From NCBI GenBank assembly GCA_026391315.1, contig JAPLDT010000098.1, positions 1 to 64,000 of the forward strand: 64,000 nucleotides of DNA. Direction: 5' to 3'. The translations under genes were made by a program, and so were the position numbers. Position 1 is the stretch's first letter, and each line of letters begins with the position of its first letter. The DNA comes from Bacteroidia bacterium (GTDB lineage Bacteria; Bacteroidota; Bacteroidia; Bacteroidales; Prolixibacteraceae). Below, piece by piece: positions 44,753 to 53,706 of the stretch. Below the pieces are notes generated by a model. That model saw only the letters and a program-made list of their open reading frames with translations. It was not told the origin of the DNA and did no database searches.

Positions 44753-45865
44753 TCAAACTTTCAGGAATATCTTCTTTTTATACAGTATATAAAGAAATAC
44801 CCAGCCAACTGTAGTTATTCCAATCCCATCAATAAGAGGTGACCATGTTTCAGGCAGAAGATCTTTAATACCACCAAAGAAAAAATTGCTTGTGGAACTG
44901 AAATTAATTATTTTTTTCGCAAGGTAGATTGTTATCGGGTTCATACCTATCACCACAAAAAAGAATGCCCATTTTTTATATTGCCATATATCAATTACAA
45001 GGTAAAAGACAGAGAAAAGAAGAATGCTAAAACCGCCGACAAAACAGACCAACGAACTTGACCAGAGGCTATGGTTGATCGGGAAAACAATATTCCATAT
45101 CATTCCTGTTAGCATCAATGCTATTGCTACTAATGCCATATATAATACTTTTCGTAAAGGATTGTCGCTCAGATATTTCGATAATACAAATTCTCCTGTT
45201 AACATTCCAAGCAATGCAGTACTGGTCATTGGTATGATAAGGAGTAAACATTCCGAAGTACTCACTTTGCCAGGCATAAGTAACCGGTCGATATAAGCGG
45301 GAAGGCTCCCCTCCGGAGAAAAAATATCTGTAGAACCGAGGTCATGGGCCGGGAAAAGTACCAGAGCAATCCAGTAACCAATTATGAAGACCCAGAACAA
45401 GACTATACGAAAGGTCAGTTTTGTGTTCATATAGATAAGGGCCGCAAACATCCACGCAAGACCTATATGTCCCAGAACAGTCCCATATTTTATTTCTGCA
45501 AAATTGAAATTGATGCCTTTATTTTGATAAAGTATCCCCAGGAGAACCAGTATCAATCCACGGCTGACTACATGAATATATATCGACTTACGACTATCGT
45601 TTCTTGCTATGCGCTTTGTTAAGGAAAAAGGGAAGGATATGCCGGCAAGAAAGAGAAACAACGGAAAAATCATATCATAAAAATGTAATCCGTGCCATTC
45701 TATATGCGTCAACTGAACTGCCCACCATTGAAGAATCGGCCAGCCTGTAAGTGTGGCAAGACCGGCGAAGATCCCTGATCCACCCATAATCCAGAACATA
45801 TCGAACCCGCGTAGTGCGTCCAGGGATTGTAATCGTCTGGCAGCCGGTTTGTTTTCGTTTTCCAA
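44753..45865 (-). CDS. HGSNAT-like membrane acyltransferase (DUF5009/DUF1624 type)
   Basis: Integral membrane protein of 370 aa, paralogue of the gene at 22852. The opening RLQSLDALRGFDMFWIM is typical. The motif THIEWHGLHFYDMIFPLFL contains His54, matching the active-site His of heparan-alpha-glucosaminide N-acetyltransferase. About ten helices are present, ending in a basic LYKKKIFLKV tail like its paralogue (LYKRKIFFKL). It is the first gene after the SusCD hairpin and precedes GH20, so it may N-acetylate free amino sugars in the periplasm before hexosaminidase cleavage (inference). Confidence 0.82.
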   Translation of the reverse strand: MENENKPAARRLQSLDALRGFDMFWIMGGSGIFAGLATLTGWPILQWWAVQLTHIEWHGLHFYDMIFPLFLFLAGISFPFSLTKRIARNDSRKSIYIHVVSRGLILVLLGILYQNKGINFNFAEIKYGTVLGHIGLAWMFAALIYMNTKLTFRIVLFWVFIIGYWIALVLFPAHDLGSTDIFSPEGSLPAYIDRLLMPGKVSTSECLLLIIPMTSTALLGMLTGEFVLSKYLSDNPLRKVLYMALVAIALMLTGMIWNIVFPINHSLWSSSLVCFVGGFSILLFSVFYLVIDIWQYKKWAFFFVVIGMNPITIYLAKKIINFSSTSNFFFGGIKDLLPETWSPLIDGIGITTVGWVFLYILYKKKIFLKV

Positions 45866-45953
45866 GATGTTATTTTTAAGGTAAAATTGTTATAGATGAG
45901 CGTTAAATTTTACAAGAAAAAAATAGCGTTTCTGATGAGACAGGCGTGGTAAT

Positions 45954-45990
45954 ATAGGCATCGAAAAAAAATACTTTTTTCGATGCCTAT
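45954..45990 (-). terminator. Perfect 16-bp hairpin downstream of SusD
   Basis: Arms ATAGGCATCGAAAAAA and TTTTTTCGATGCCTAT flank a 5-base loop. It lies 65 bp after the SusD stop codon and 90 bp before the acyltransferase start. It probably ends or attenuates the SusCD transcript, allowing higher SusCD expression than the downstream enzymes. There is no separate U-tract after the stem on the minus strand. Confidence 0.65.
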
Positions 45991-46054
45991 GTTTGATAAA
46001 AAAAAGATGATTAACTGGTGAATACCAGGTTGTTATCACCAGATTTGCGTGAAG

Positions 46055-47530
46055 TTAGTATCCCGGATTTTGCCACATGTATTTAGTATCCCGATTAACA
46101 TCCAACTCAACCTGAGGTATTGCAAAGAGAATCCTGTATGCTTCCATTTTAAAGGTACCGGCGCCTTCTTTTGTCGTGGCAAGCCAGGCATTCATTACCG
46201 ACATTGCTTTATCTGTACGTATAAGGTCGAACCATCTTAAGTATTCACAGGCAAATTCAATCCGCCTTTCTTGCAGCATTGCACTTCTGAAAGCCTCTTG
46301 TGTCGGGATCTGAACAGAGGTACGTGGTGATAAACCGCCACGCGCCCTCACTTCATTGAGTATTGCAAAAGCTTCTCCATTAGGATTATAACTTGCTTCA
46401 TTCAATGCTTCCGCGTACATCATTTTAACATCCGTATAGCGTAAGACAGGCAGATTCACATCAAAATCCTGATTATTAGCCGGTATTTTCCCGTGGGCAT
46501 ATTTTATAAAGTAAAGAGTTTTGTTGTCAAATTGCCCGGCAACAGTTGTAAAACCTTTCAAAACAGTAAAATCACGGCGGGAATCACCACTTTCATAACT
46601 ATTGTATAAATCTTCTGATACTTCCATTCCTTCACCTCCTCCAGTTGGAAAAAATGCAGTTCTCATACCAGTAGGAGTCAAAAAAGCGACAAATGGATTA
46701 CCTTCGCCCAGGTTCCCTGTTTTGTATTGTATCTGAAAAACATGTTCGGGACTATTGTCCTTACTATCTAAGAAACAATCTGCATAACTGGTTGCCATCT
46801 GATATTTCCCTGAACCAATTATACCTTGCAAAAGAGGCTTGGCATCTGAAAATTTTTTCTGGAACATGTACATTCTGGCAAGGATTCCCTGTGCTGTATA
46901 CTTTGTTGCTTTTCCGAGTTCTGCGGTAGCCCAAACTTCCGGAAGCAATTGTGCAGCTTGTATAAAATCTTTAGCCGCAAAAGCGAATGTTTCAGCTTGA
47001 GTACTTCGGGCAGTAGTTTTAATTTCAGCAATTCCCATTTGACGATCGATCAATGGGACACCGCCATACATCCAACCTAATTGAAAATAAGCATATCCAC
47101 GGAAGAAGTATGCTTCACCTTTTAGGTTTGATCGCCTGGTTTCATCACTAAATGTTCCCGCATCTATCTTGTCAATTACGGCATTGCAGCGATCAATCAT
47201 ATTCCATAACATGTTCCATGTATCTCTTATGTTTATAGTAACAGCATTATCAGTAAACTTACTAACCAAAGCAAAATCCTGACCTGTTAATACCAATGCT
47301 GATATATTATCACTTCTGCCTTCCAAATCACTAGGTATTAACCGACCCATTAATCCTTGTGATACATCATATATCCCAATTACAGCCAACTCAAAATCCT
47401 TTTGGGTGTTATAAAAACTTCCTGCATTATAGGAAGAAATTGGACTTAAATCAAGGACTTTGTTGCAGGAAAAGATGATCATTGTAATTAGGGTCAATGA
47501 TATCACTTTAAAAATATTTTTATTTTTCAT
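46055..47530 (-). CDS. susD: SusD/RagB-family outer-membrane glycan-binding lipoprotein
   Basis: Lipoprotein of 491 aa (lipobox MIIFSC, Cys22). SusD helical-repeat sequence is visible (RGYAYFQLGWMYGGVPLID in the middle) with the C-terminal pattern RRIEFACEYLRWFDLIRT. It caps the SusC channel at the cell surface and binds the oligosaccharide. It is 10 bp downstream of the SusC gene. Confidence 0.96.
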   Translation of the reverse strand: MKNKNIFKVISLTLITMIIFSCNKVLDLSPISSYNAGSFYNTQKDFELAVIGIYDVSQGLMGRLIPSDLEGRSDNISALVLTGQDFALVSKFTDNAVTINIRDTWNMLWNMIDRCNAVIDKIDAGTFSDETRRSNLKGEAYFFRGYAYFQLGWMYGGVPLIDRQMGIAEIKTTARSTQAETFAFAAKDFIQAAQLLPEVWATAELGKATKYTAQGILARMYMFQKKFSDAKPLLQGIIGSGKYQMATSYADCFLDSKDNSPEHVFQIQYKTGNLGEGNPFVAFLTPTGMRTAFFPTGGGEGMEVSEDLYNSYESGDSRRDFTVLKGFTTVAGQFDNKTLYFIKYAHGKIPANNQDFDVNLPVLRYTDVKMMYAEALNEASYNPNGEAFAILNEVRARGGLSPRTSVQIPTQEAFRSAMLQERRIEFACEYLRWFDLIRTDKAMSVMNAWLATTKEGAGTFKMEAYRILFAIPQVELDVNRDTKYMWQNPGY

Positions 47531-47540
47531 GGTATGCTAT

Positions 47541-50500
47541 TTAAAATGTTACATTAATGCCGACACTATATTTTCTTGCCACAGGGTAAGTACCGTAATC
47601 AATTCCTTGATTAGTGGTCTGATTTCCATAAGTATTTGATTCAGGTGTCATTCCGGGATAATGATTCCGGGAGTAAATATTATCTCCCATGATGTATATT
47701 CTGGCCTGTCCGATTCCAACACGCTGACACAAATCTTTTGGGAGATTATAGCCAATGGTAATGTTGTTGATACGAATGTAAGATGCATCATAAACCCAGG
47801 TATCGTTGTGATGAAGATTATTGCCAACAGCATATGGAGTCACTCCATCCCAGGACAAATCAACTTTTGTATTTTGAGGATAAGGATTTTCACCCGGAGT
47901 AACAGGCGGTTTCCATTGTCGCGCCCAATGGCTAAGCAGATTAAATCCACTGTCCCAATTGTCACCTTCATCCATGTGCCGTGCACCAGCGAAGAATATC
48001 TTCCCTCCTTGTGACCCCTGCAACAAAATGCTCATGTCAAAATTCTTATAACTAAAGCGATTGGTTAAACCCCAGAAAAAATCCGGTTGATTATTTCCTA
48101 CTATTGTATAGTCGGCTGTAGTAATTTTGCCATCTCCATTTATGTCAACACCTTTAATGTTTCCTTTTAACTGTCCGGCAGCAATGGGAACCAATGCTTT
48201 CCCTGAACTGTCAAAATCTTTGTCCAACAACAATCCATTAGTTTTATACATGTAATAGCTGCCTATCGGTTCACCCACCATGGTGATATTGGTGCTTGCC
48301 CCGGCATAATAAGTGATGATCGGGGCATTATCAATTCCTAATTTTTTTACTTCATTGACGTTTCTTGATATGTTGAATGATGTAGTCCAGCTCAAACGCC
48401 CTTCCAGATTGTGCGAGGTTAATTCAAATTCCCAACCTCTGTTTTGTACCGCCCCTAAATTTTGTCTTACAGAAGTGTATCCGGATATACCAGGGAGAGG
48501 GGCATTTAAGAGCATATCTTTGGTATCATCAATGTAATAGTCCAGATTTGCTTCCAGCTTATTTTTTAAGATGATCAAATCAAGGCCAATCCCTTTTGAA
48601 ATTTTTGTTTCCCATCCCAAATCGGCATTGCTAAAAGTAGTAGGAGCTAATCCATTTACAACGGCCCCGTTTAAATTGTAATTTGAGATGCCAAGTAATG
48701 CAATACTTTCATAGTCTCCGATATTGTCATTTCCTGCTTTCCCATACAACAGACGAAGTTTGAGCAAGTCTATCCAACCGGCACTTTTCATAAATTCTTC
48801 CCGGTTAATTTTCCAGCCTATTGAAGCAGAAGGGAACCATCCCCATTTTTTATCGCTGCCAAATTTTGATGAACCATCACGACGTATGTTTGCTGTCAAC
48901 AGATACTTGTCTTTCGCACTTAGAGTTAAGCGGCCAAATAATGAAAACATAGAATTTTTACTTTCATAGGATGTAGTACCTGAATAGCCACTAGCCGCTA
49001 CCGGGGTACTGGCAACATTCAAAGTATATACTAAATCATTAGGGAAACCAGTTGCTGTGGCCTTTACAAAATAATTTTTTGCTTCTTCAACACTTTGTCC
49101 CAGCAATAAATTCAGGTCGAATAACGTACTAAACTTTGGAGAATAGGACAGCGTATTTTGAAGTGACCATCTATAATCAGCTGATGATGATACACTGCCA
49201 GTTGGGTTTGCCCCTTTATTCAAATTGGCAGGTAAAAAATTTGTACTGCGTGCTTCCTGGAAATCATAACTATATTGGCTCTTGAATGACAGAGATTTCG
49301 ACAGACTCAATTCACCCCATACATTTGTTAATATTTTATTATTTTTGTTTTCCTGGATTGATTGTTTCAGAGTTTCTATCGGATTTCTGCCATTCGACCC
49401 AGTTCCAGGTGCATATCCCCATTCCTGGGTTTGTGATTTCCACGGAACAATTGGTGGCATATTTATCATAGTCGTATTTACACCTTGTATATTCTGACCC
49501 GCGAGATTTGAAGTTGAATAAGACGGAGCTATATTCATCCCCAGTTTAAGATGTTGCCCTACATTTAGCGTTGTGTTTAACCTGAAAGTTGCTCTCTTAT
49601 ACTTAGTTGCTATTTCAAGTCCATCTTGATCCATATAAGAACCGGAAATTAGAAAAGTTCCCATATCCCCTCCTCCGGAGGCAGTCAATTGATAATTTTG
49701 CAGCGGGGCATTCTGAAGTACCGCCCTCTGCCAGTCATTATCTGGTAATGATTCCGGGGTCAACCACGCAATTGGGATTTGCATATACTGTCCACGTGCA
49801 CTCATGGGATCCTTCATACTACCTCCTTCATCCAGCCATGCCTGATTTCTTGCCCATGTAATCCATGCAAGCCATGTATCTCTGTTCATCACGTCCATAT
49901 ACTTTTCTACCTGTTGAAATCCCTGGGACACATTTAAATTAAAAGTTGGCTTCCCGATTTTTCCTGTCTTGGTAGTAATCAACACAACGCCTCCTGCACC
50001 CCGTGCACCATAAATTGCACCTGAAGAAGCATCTTTTAACACTTCAATCGAGGCAACATCATTTGGGTTAAAATCTTGCATATTTGACGTTGGGATGCCA
50101 TCAATAACATACAGCGGATTATTTGATGCATCAATAGAATGGATACCTCTGATCTTTATATTTAACTCTGCTCCAGGTGCGCCACCTTTGGGTTGTGATG
50201 CATAAACACCAGCCAACTTGCCTACAAAACCCTCACCCAACGTTGTAATTGCACGTTCCTGCAATGCGTCGGAAGTGATTCTTGATACAGAGCCTGTAAG
50301 ATTTTGTTTCTTTACCGTCCCATATCCTACTGCCACAACTTCGTCCAATCCAATGGACTCATCTGCTAAGGATACATTAATGGAGGTTTTATTTCCAATG
50401 GCAATTTCCTGCGTTCTCATTCCCACGAACGAAAACTTCAGTGTGCCATTTTCCGGAATATTGGCCAACGAATATTTTCCGTTGGCATCGGTGATAGAAC

Positions 50501-50972
50501 CGTTAGTTGTGCCTTTAACCATAACGGTAACACCGGGAAGTGATGCACCCGATTGATCGGTAACTTTTCCGGTGATTTTTTTTGTAGGTTGCTGTTCGCC
50601 CATAAAGACCGGAGCCAAAACAATCTTGCGATCAATCACTGTTATCTCAACATTTTCACCATCAAAGAGTTTGCTGAGTATATCACTGATTTTTTGATCT
50701 TTAACGTTGATATCGATTTTCCGATCCACATTGATCAGTTCGTTGTTGTAGATAAAGAAGAATTCGCTCGTGTTTTCAATGGCCTTGAGGGCCTCCTTGA
50801 CCGTAACACTTTTCAAATCAAGTGTTACCCTCGTATTTTGCGAGTAGCTCCTGGTGGCAAATAAGCCTAGAGCTGAGGTCATTAGAAAAAATAGGGTTAG
50901 TTTCATAATAAAAAACAGTTGTCTCAGAAAATTTCCTGACAGAACTTCCCTGTCTTTAAGTTTTTTTTTCAT
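47541..50972 (-). CDS. susC: SusC/RagA TonB-dependent outer-membrane transporter with STN signalling domain
   Basis: Protein of 1143 aa. After the signal sequence come an STN domain (about 50-120, LKSVTVKEALKAIE opening), a carboxypeptidase-D-regulatory-like domain (132-205, ITGKVTDQSGASLPGVTV), the DEVVAVGYGTVKKQNLTGSV box, a plug domain and a 22-strand barrel. The STN domain is the part that signals to FecR-type anti-sigma factors, fitting the FecR and ECF genes upstream. It imports the oligosaccharide with SusD. Confidence 0.96.
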   Translation of the reverse strand: MKKKLKDREVLSGNFLRQLFFIMKLTLFFLMTSALGLFATRSYSQNTRVTLDLKSVTVKEALKAIENTSEFFFIYNNELINVDRKIDINVKDQKISDILSKLFDGENVEITVIDRKIVLAPVFMGEQQPTKKITGKVTDQSGASLPGVTVMVKGTTNGSITDANGKYSLANIPENGTLKFSFVGMRTQEIAIGNKTSINVSLADESIGLDEVVAVGYGTVKKQNLTGSVSRITSDALQERAITTLGEGFVGKLAGVYASQPKGGAPGAELNIKIRGIHSIDASNNPLYVIDGIPTSNMQDFNPNDVASIEVLKDASSGAIYGARGAGGVVLITTKTGKIGKPTFNLNVSQGFQQVEKYMDVMNRDTWLAWITWARNQAWLDEGGSMKDPMSARGQYMQIPIAWLTPESLPDNDWQRAVLQNAPLQNYQLTASGGGDMGTFLISGSYMDQDGLEIATKYKRATFRLNTTLNVGQHLKLGMNIAPSYSTSNLAGQNIQGVNTTMINMPPIVPWKSQTQEWGYAPGTGSNGRNPIETLKQSIQENKNNKILTNVWGELSLSKSLSFKSQYSYDFQEARSTNFLPANLNKGANPTGSVSSSADYRWSLQNTLSYSPKFSTLFDLNLLLGQSVEEAKNYFVKATATGFPNDLVYTLNVASTPVAASGYSGTTSYESKNSMFSLFGRLTLSAKDKYLLTANIRRDGSSKFGSDKKWGWFPSASIGWKINREEFMKSAGWIDLLKLRLLYGKAGNDNIGDYESIALLGISNYNLNGAVVNGLAPTTFSNADLGWETKISKGIGLDLIILKNKLEANLDYYIDDTKDMLLNAPLPGISGYTSVRQNLGAVQNRGWEFELTSHNLEGRLSWTTSFNISRNVNEVKKLGIDNAPIITYYAGASTNITMVGEPIGSYYMYKTNGLLLDKDFDSSGKALVPIAAGQLKGNIKGVDINGDGKITTADYTIVGNNQPDFFWGLTNRFSYKNFDMSILLQGSQGGKIFFAGARHMDEGDNWDSGFNLLSHWARQWKPPVTPGENPYPQNTKVDLSWDGVTPYAVGNNLHHNDTWVYDASYIRINNITIGYNLPKDLCQRVGIGQARIYIMGDNIYSRNHYPGMTPESNTYGNQTTNQGIDYGTYPVARKYSVGINVTF

Positions 50973-51009
50973 AGATTTGATAGATTTTTATTAATAATTA
51001 ATTTTTGTT

Positions 51010-51071
51010 TGCCTGTTATTCAGGCATTCTGAAAATTCAAACAGGGGAGTGCTTCCAACACTTTCCTGTTT
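51010..51071 (-). promoter_or_regulatory. Structured leader between FecR and SusC genes
   Basis: Two adjacent inverted repeats lie in the 137-bp gap. One is TGCCTG-N5-CAGGCA at 51010-51026. The other is AAACAGG (51039-51045) pairing with CCTGTTT (51065-51071), with an inner AGTG/CACT step. They could end the FecR transcript or structure the SusC 5' leader. Confidence 0.45.
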
Positions 51072-51109
51072 TTTTAATGTTTACTCCATAGGCGCGCAAT
51101 TTTTAATGT

Positions 51110-52171
51110 TTAGTTAATTATCGGTTTTGATTTTAAGATGATCTTTCGTTTTGAGTAAGAGTTATCTCCCAGTTTTTTTGCCGGAATAACTTCGTATTGC
51201 ATTTGTGAGGTTAGATTGAGAATGCTTAAAACCTGTTCGAGTGGTTCGTCAATAAAGGTTCCTGTAAAACGATAGTTTTCTAATTTCTTGTCGGAAAGCA
51301 CAATATCAACATTGTACCAATTCTCCAGTTTCTGAATAACCGTATGGACGGGGTCATCGGAGAAAACTATCTTTCCATCAATCCAGGCAGTATATTTGGT
51401 TAAATCATTTTCGTTTTTCCACTGTAATTTGTTTTCCGATTGTTTGAAAAACGCGACCTGGTTGGGTTTCATCTCCATCATGTCAGAAATTTTATCGTTG
51501 TTGATTTGTTGAAGCAAAACCTTTCCTTCAACCAAAGCAACTGTAATTGAGGCATTTCCGGGATAGGCATCTACATTAAAGGTTGTTCCAAGAACCTTGA
51601 TCTGAAGCTTGTTAATATCAACTAAAAATGGCTGTTTGCTATTTTTGGCAACCTTAAAGTTTCCTTCGCCAGACAGATAAACCAGGCGTGTCTTGCAGTT
51701 GTTAAAAGTTGTCGGAAACTTTAAAGTACTTCCTGAATTCAAACAGACCATCGTACCGTCGGGTAGTTCGATGTGTGATTGAGTTCCATATGCGGCCCTG
51801 ACTTCCTGAAATACAACTGCTTCACTCTTTCCATGGCCGCCTGGTTTAAACTGCAAATTGTACAATGACGCGAACATTACTGCAAGAACCAGTACAGCGG
51901 CTATCTGGCGTGCCAAGCGCATCCACTTGATCTTCCTATTCCTAATTCCTGCTTTTTGCCGGGTTGTCTCAAGTGATTTGGGAAGATCGATTTGCGATGG
52001 TAGTACCAAACGATTGGAATGTTTCCAAATCTCCATTAAATCGTTGTAGCCTGCGAGATTCGATTTTTCAGCCGCTTTCCAGCTATTTAAATGAACTGAC
52101 TCCTCTTCTGTTAATTCACCAGTGAATGACTTGGCAATCAGATCGTATATTTCGTCCTGTTCGAGATTCAT
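51110..52171 (-). CDS. FecR-family anti-sigma factor
   Basis: Inner-membrane regulator of 353 aa. It has a cytoplasmic N-terminal helical part (GELTEEESVHLNSW), one membrane helix (about 88-106, IAAVLVLAVMFASLYN) and a periplasmic FecR domain (IELPDGTMVCLNSGSTLKFP). A C-terminal DUF4974-type domain (DDPVHTVIQKLENWYNVDI) probably contacts the STN domain of SusC. It controls the ECF sigma factor encoded 858 bp upstream. The usual tight sigma-FecR spacing is broken by inserted sequence. Confidence 0.95.
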   Translation of the reverse strand: MNLEQDEIYDLIAKSFTGELTEEESVHLNSWKAAEKSNLAGYNDLMEIWKHSNRLVLPSQIDLPKSLETTRQKAGIRNRKIKWMRLARQIAAVLVLAVMFASLYNLQFKPGGHGKSEAVVFQEVRAAYGTQSHIELPDGTMVCLNSGSTLKFPTTFNNCKTRLVYLSGEGNFKVAKNSKQPFLVDINKLQIKVLGTTFNVDAYPGNASITVALVEGKVLLQQINNDKISDMMEMKPNQVAFFKQSENKLQWKNENDLTKYTAWIDGKIVFSDDPVHTVIQKLENWYNVDIVLSDKKLENYRFTGTFIDEPLEQVLSILNLTSQMQYEVIPAKKLGDNSYSKRKIILKSKPIIN

Positions 52172-52352
52172 TTATCTATTCTTTAAATGAATGACAAATT
52201 AAGACGGGGGATACCCTACATTGGTAATTGGAAAATGTGGAAATTGGGAAATGAGGTGACTGAAAAATGTGATTTTCACTCAGGCGTGACCAATTTATAA
52301 TCCAATTTCAATATTCAATAAAAAGATGTTAAAATACTTTGTGCCCAGACAT

Positions 52353-52505
52353 TTACATCCGTATATCATCTTGAGCAATATTGTCGGGATTAATATAAAC
52401 GCAATTCTCAATCCATTGATGCTCCAATATCTTTCCAGTAACCGATGTTTTGCCCGAACCGTTTGGTCCAGCAATAATTATCAGTTTTGGTTGCTCTATT
52501 TTCAT
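52353..52505 (-). pseudogene. Truncated zeta-toxin-like P-loop kinase
   Basis: Fifty codons encode KLIIIAGPNGSGKTSVTGK, a Walker A motif, followed by NCVYINPDNIAQDD, the start of the zeta-toxin/UDP-GlcNAc kinase-like family (about 190-270 aa in full). A TAA then ends the frame, so only the N-terminal quarter survives. The ATG overlaps the stop of the small upstream gene (ATGA), the layout of an antitoxin-toxin pair. This is a decayed toxin gene between the sigma factor and FecR genes. Confidence 0.7.
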
Positions 52506-52693
52506 TTTGCATCAGGATTGTTTATCAATTGGTGTTTTTTTGCTCCAAGCAACAATTGTTGAAGTTGTTCAAAAAATTGTTTATCCGATTTTTGGGCTTT
52601 TTCCTTCACTTCAACAGCTACATCCTGCATTAATAAATGTAATTGTTCGTCAGTTGGCTCTATGTCTGAAGAAAATTTATAATTGATTTTCAT
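52502..52693 (-). CDS. Small protein, probable antitoxin-like partner of the truncated zeta toxin
   Basis: Protein of 63 aa from the ATG at 52693, highly charged and helical, with EPTDEQLHLLMQDVAVEVKE. It overlaps the truncated zeta-like gene by 4 bp. In Bacteroidota, short helical proteins of this type often precede zeta-like kinase genes. No DNA-binding motif is recognised. It could be a relic that is still expressed. Confidence 0.55.
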   Translation of the reverse strand: MKINYKFSSDIEPTDEQLHLLMQDVAVEVKEKAQKSDKQFFEQLQQLLLGAKKHQLINNPDAK

Positions 52694-52864
52694 ACCCACC
52701 TATTTTATTACAAAAGTAAACATTTATAGAAGAATCACGAAATAGGACAAACCTTAATAAGCTTTGGTATGCCGTCGTTAACAATCCCAGACAAATTGAT
52801 GCTGATTACAAATCAGCATCAGCGTAAATAATCGCGAATGAACAAGCGATTATTGAGATTATTT

Positions 52865-52915
52865 TCACTTTTATGGAAGTGATTTTTTGATGTCTTTTCA
52901 CTTTTCCGAAAGTGA
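52865..52915. promoter_or_regulatory. Two spaced palindromes, operator-like
   Basis: TCACTT-N6-AAGTGA (52865-52882) and TCACTTT-N4-AAAGTGA (52898-52915) start 33 bp apart, about three helical turns, and share the same half-sites. This is the form of a tandem operator for a dimeric repressor. They lie upstream of the small antitoxin-like gene, whose cognate regulator is not obvious. Confidence 0.5.
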
Positions 52916-52941
52916 CTATTGTAAAAAATGAATTAGTATTT

Positions 52942-53023
52942 CATCTGTTTATAATTTTGTTTTTCATTTGCCAGATGGAACTCCCAATAATCATTCTCCT
53001 GTGTGTGGAAGATTTTCTCATGG
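52942..53023 (-). repeat. Dispersed ~80-bp repeat, copy C (after sigma gene)
   Basis: On the minus strand it runs from CATGAGAAAATCTTCC to CAGATGAAA, with TTCCATCTGGCAAATGAAAA in the middle. Diverged copies lie at 62103-62176 and 62193-62274. This one starts just after the sigma factor stop codon. Confidence 0.55.
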
Positions 53024-53028
53024 TCGTT

Positions 53029-53706
53029 TCATTTTGGAATGCTTCCACCATGACCAGCCAATGCCGCTTTGGCGATCCTAATCAGCGCAAAGAGTATCGG
53101 ATTCTGAGATCTGCCTTTCCTGGCCGAAGGTAAATACTCGGCCAGTGAAATTCGCAACGATTTTAAAGCTCTGCCAATCAACGCATCAACGCCTTTTACG
53201 GAAATCTCCATCTTTAAAGCTATCTCCTTGTTGGTTAAATTTTCGAAACGGCTGTATTCAAAGGCCATTTTACATCTTTCGGGTAGCAAAGAGAGTGCAA
53301 TAATCAGTTGCTCTTCAAAGGCATTCGCATCAATCTGATCTTCGGTTGTATTACCGGTTTGGGTACCTACCGGGATATCCTCAAGTTGGATGTTTCGTTT
53401 TTCCCGCTTGACAAAATTTAGTGAATGGTTCCTGGTCATGGCTGTCAGGTAAGGTGTCAAACGCTCAATATGATCCAACGCCGCACGGTTTTCCCACAGT
53501 TTAACGAAAACCTGTTGAACAAGACTATGGGCAGTATCCTCATCATGCACAATAGAATAGGCAAAACGACATAGATTCGGATAATGATCGTTGAAAATCT
53601 TATCAAAAGCACGTGTATTACCAGCTTTTAACTCCTCGAAAAGAAAACCGTCCAAACGAACCCGCTCATTCATAAGTTTAACAAATTGGTATGGAGTGTT
53701 CTTCAA
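53029..53706 (-). CDS. ECF RNA polymerase sigma factor (FecI-like)
   Basis: Sigma-70 family protein of 225 aa. Region 2 is visible (FDKIFNDHYPNLCRFAYSIV, then the LVQQVFVKLWENR core-binding helix). Region 4 follows (LLPERCKMAFEYSRFENLTNKEIALKMEISVKGVD), with its helix-turn-helix. It is longer than usual at the C-terminus, where the sequence after LAEYLPSARKGRS looks non-family and runs into a dispersed repeat. It probably activates the SusC operon when released by FecR. It is the first gene of the 53-kb minus-strand run. Confidence 0.93.
   Translation of the reverse strand: MKNTPYQFVKLMNERVRLDGFLFEELKAGNTRAFDKIFNDHYPNLCRFAYSIVHDEDTAHSLVQQVFVKLWENRAALDHIERLTPYLTAMTRNHSLNFVKREKRNIQLEDIPVGTQTGNTTEDQIDANAFEEQLIIALSLLPERCKMAFEYSRFENLTNKEIALKMEISVKGVDALIGRALKSLRISLAEYLPSARKGRSQNPILFALIRIAKAALAGHGGSIPK

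Larger units (their letters stand above)
52700..53028. other. Gene-free gap with several inverted repeats
   Basis: No supported gene. It holds a perfect 10-bp inverted repeat (52798-52820, GATGCTGATT/AATCAGCATC), a 9-bp one (52827-52854, AATAATCGC/GCGATTATT), a pair of palindromes (52865-52915) and a copy of a dispersed repeat (52942-53023). Confidence 0.6.
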
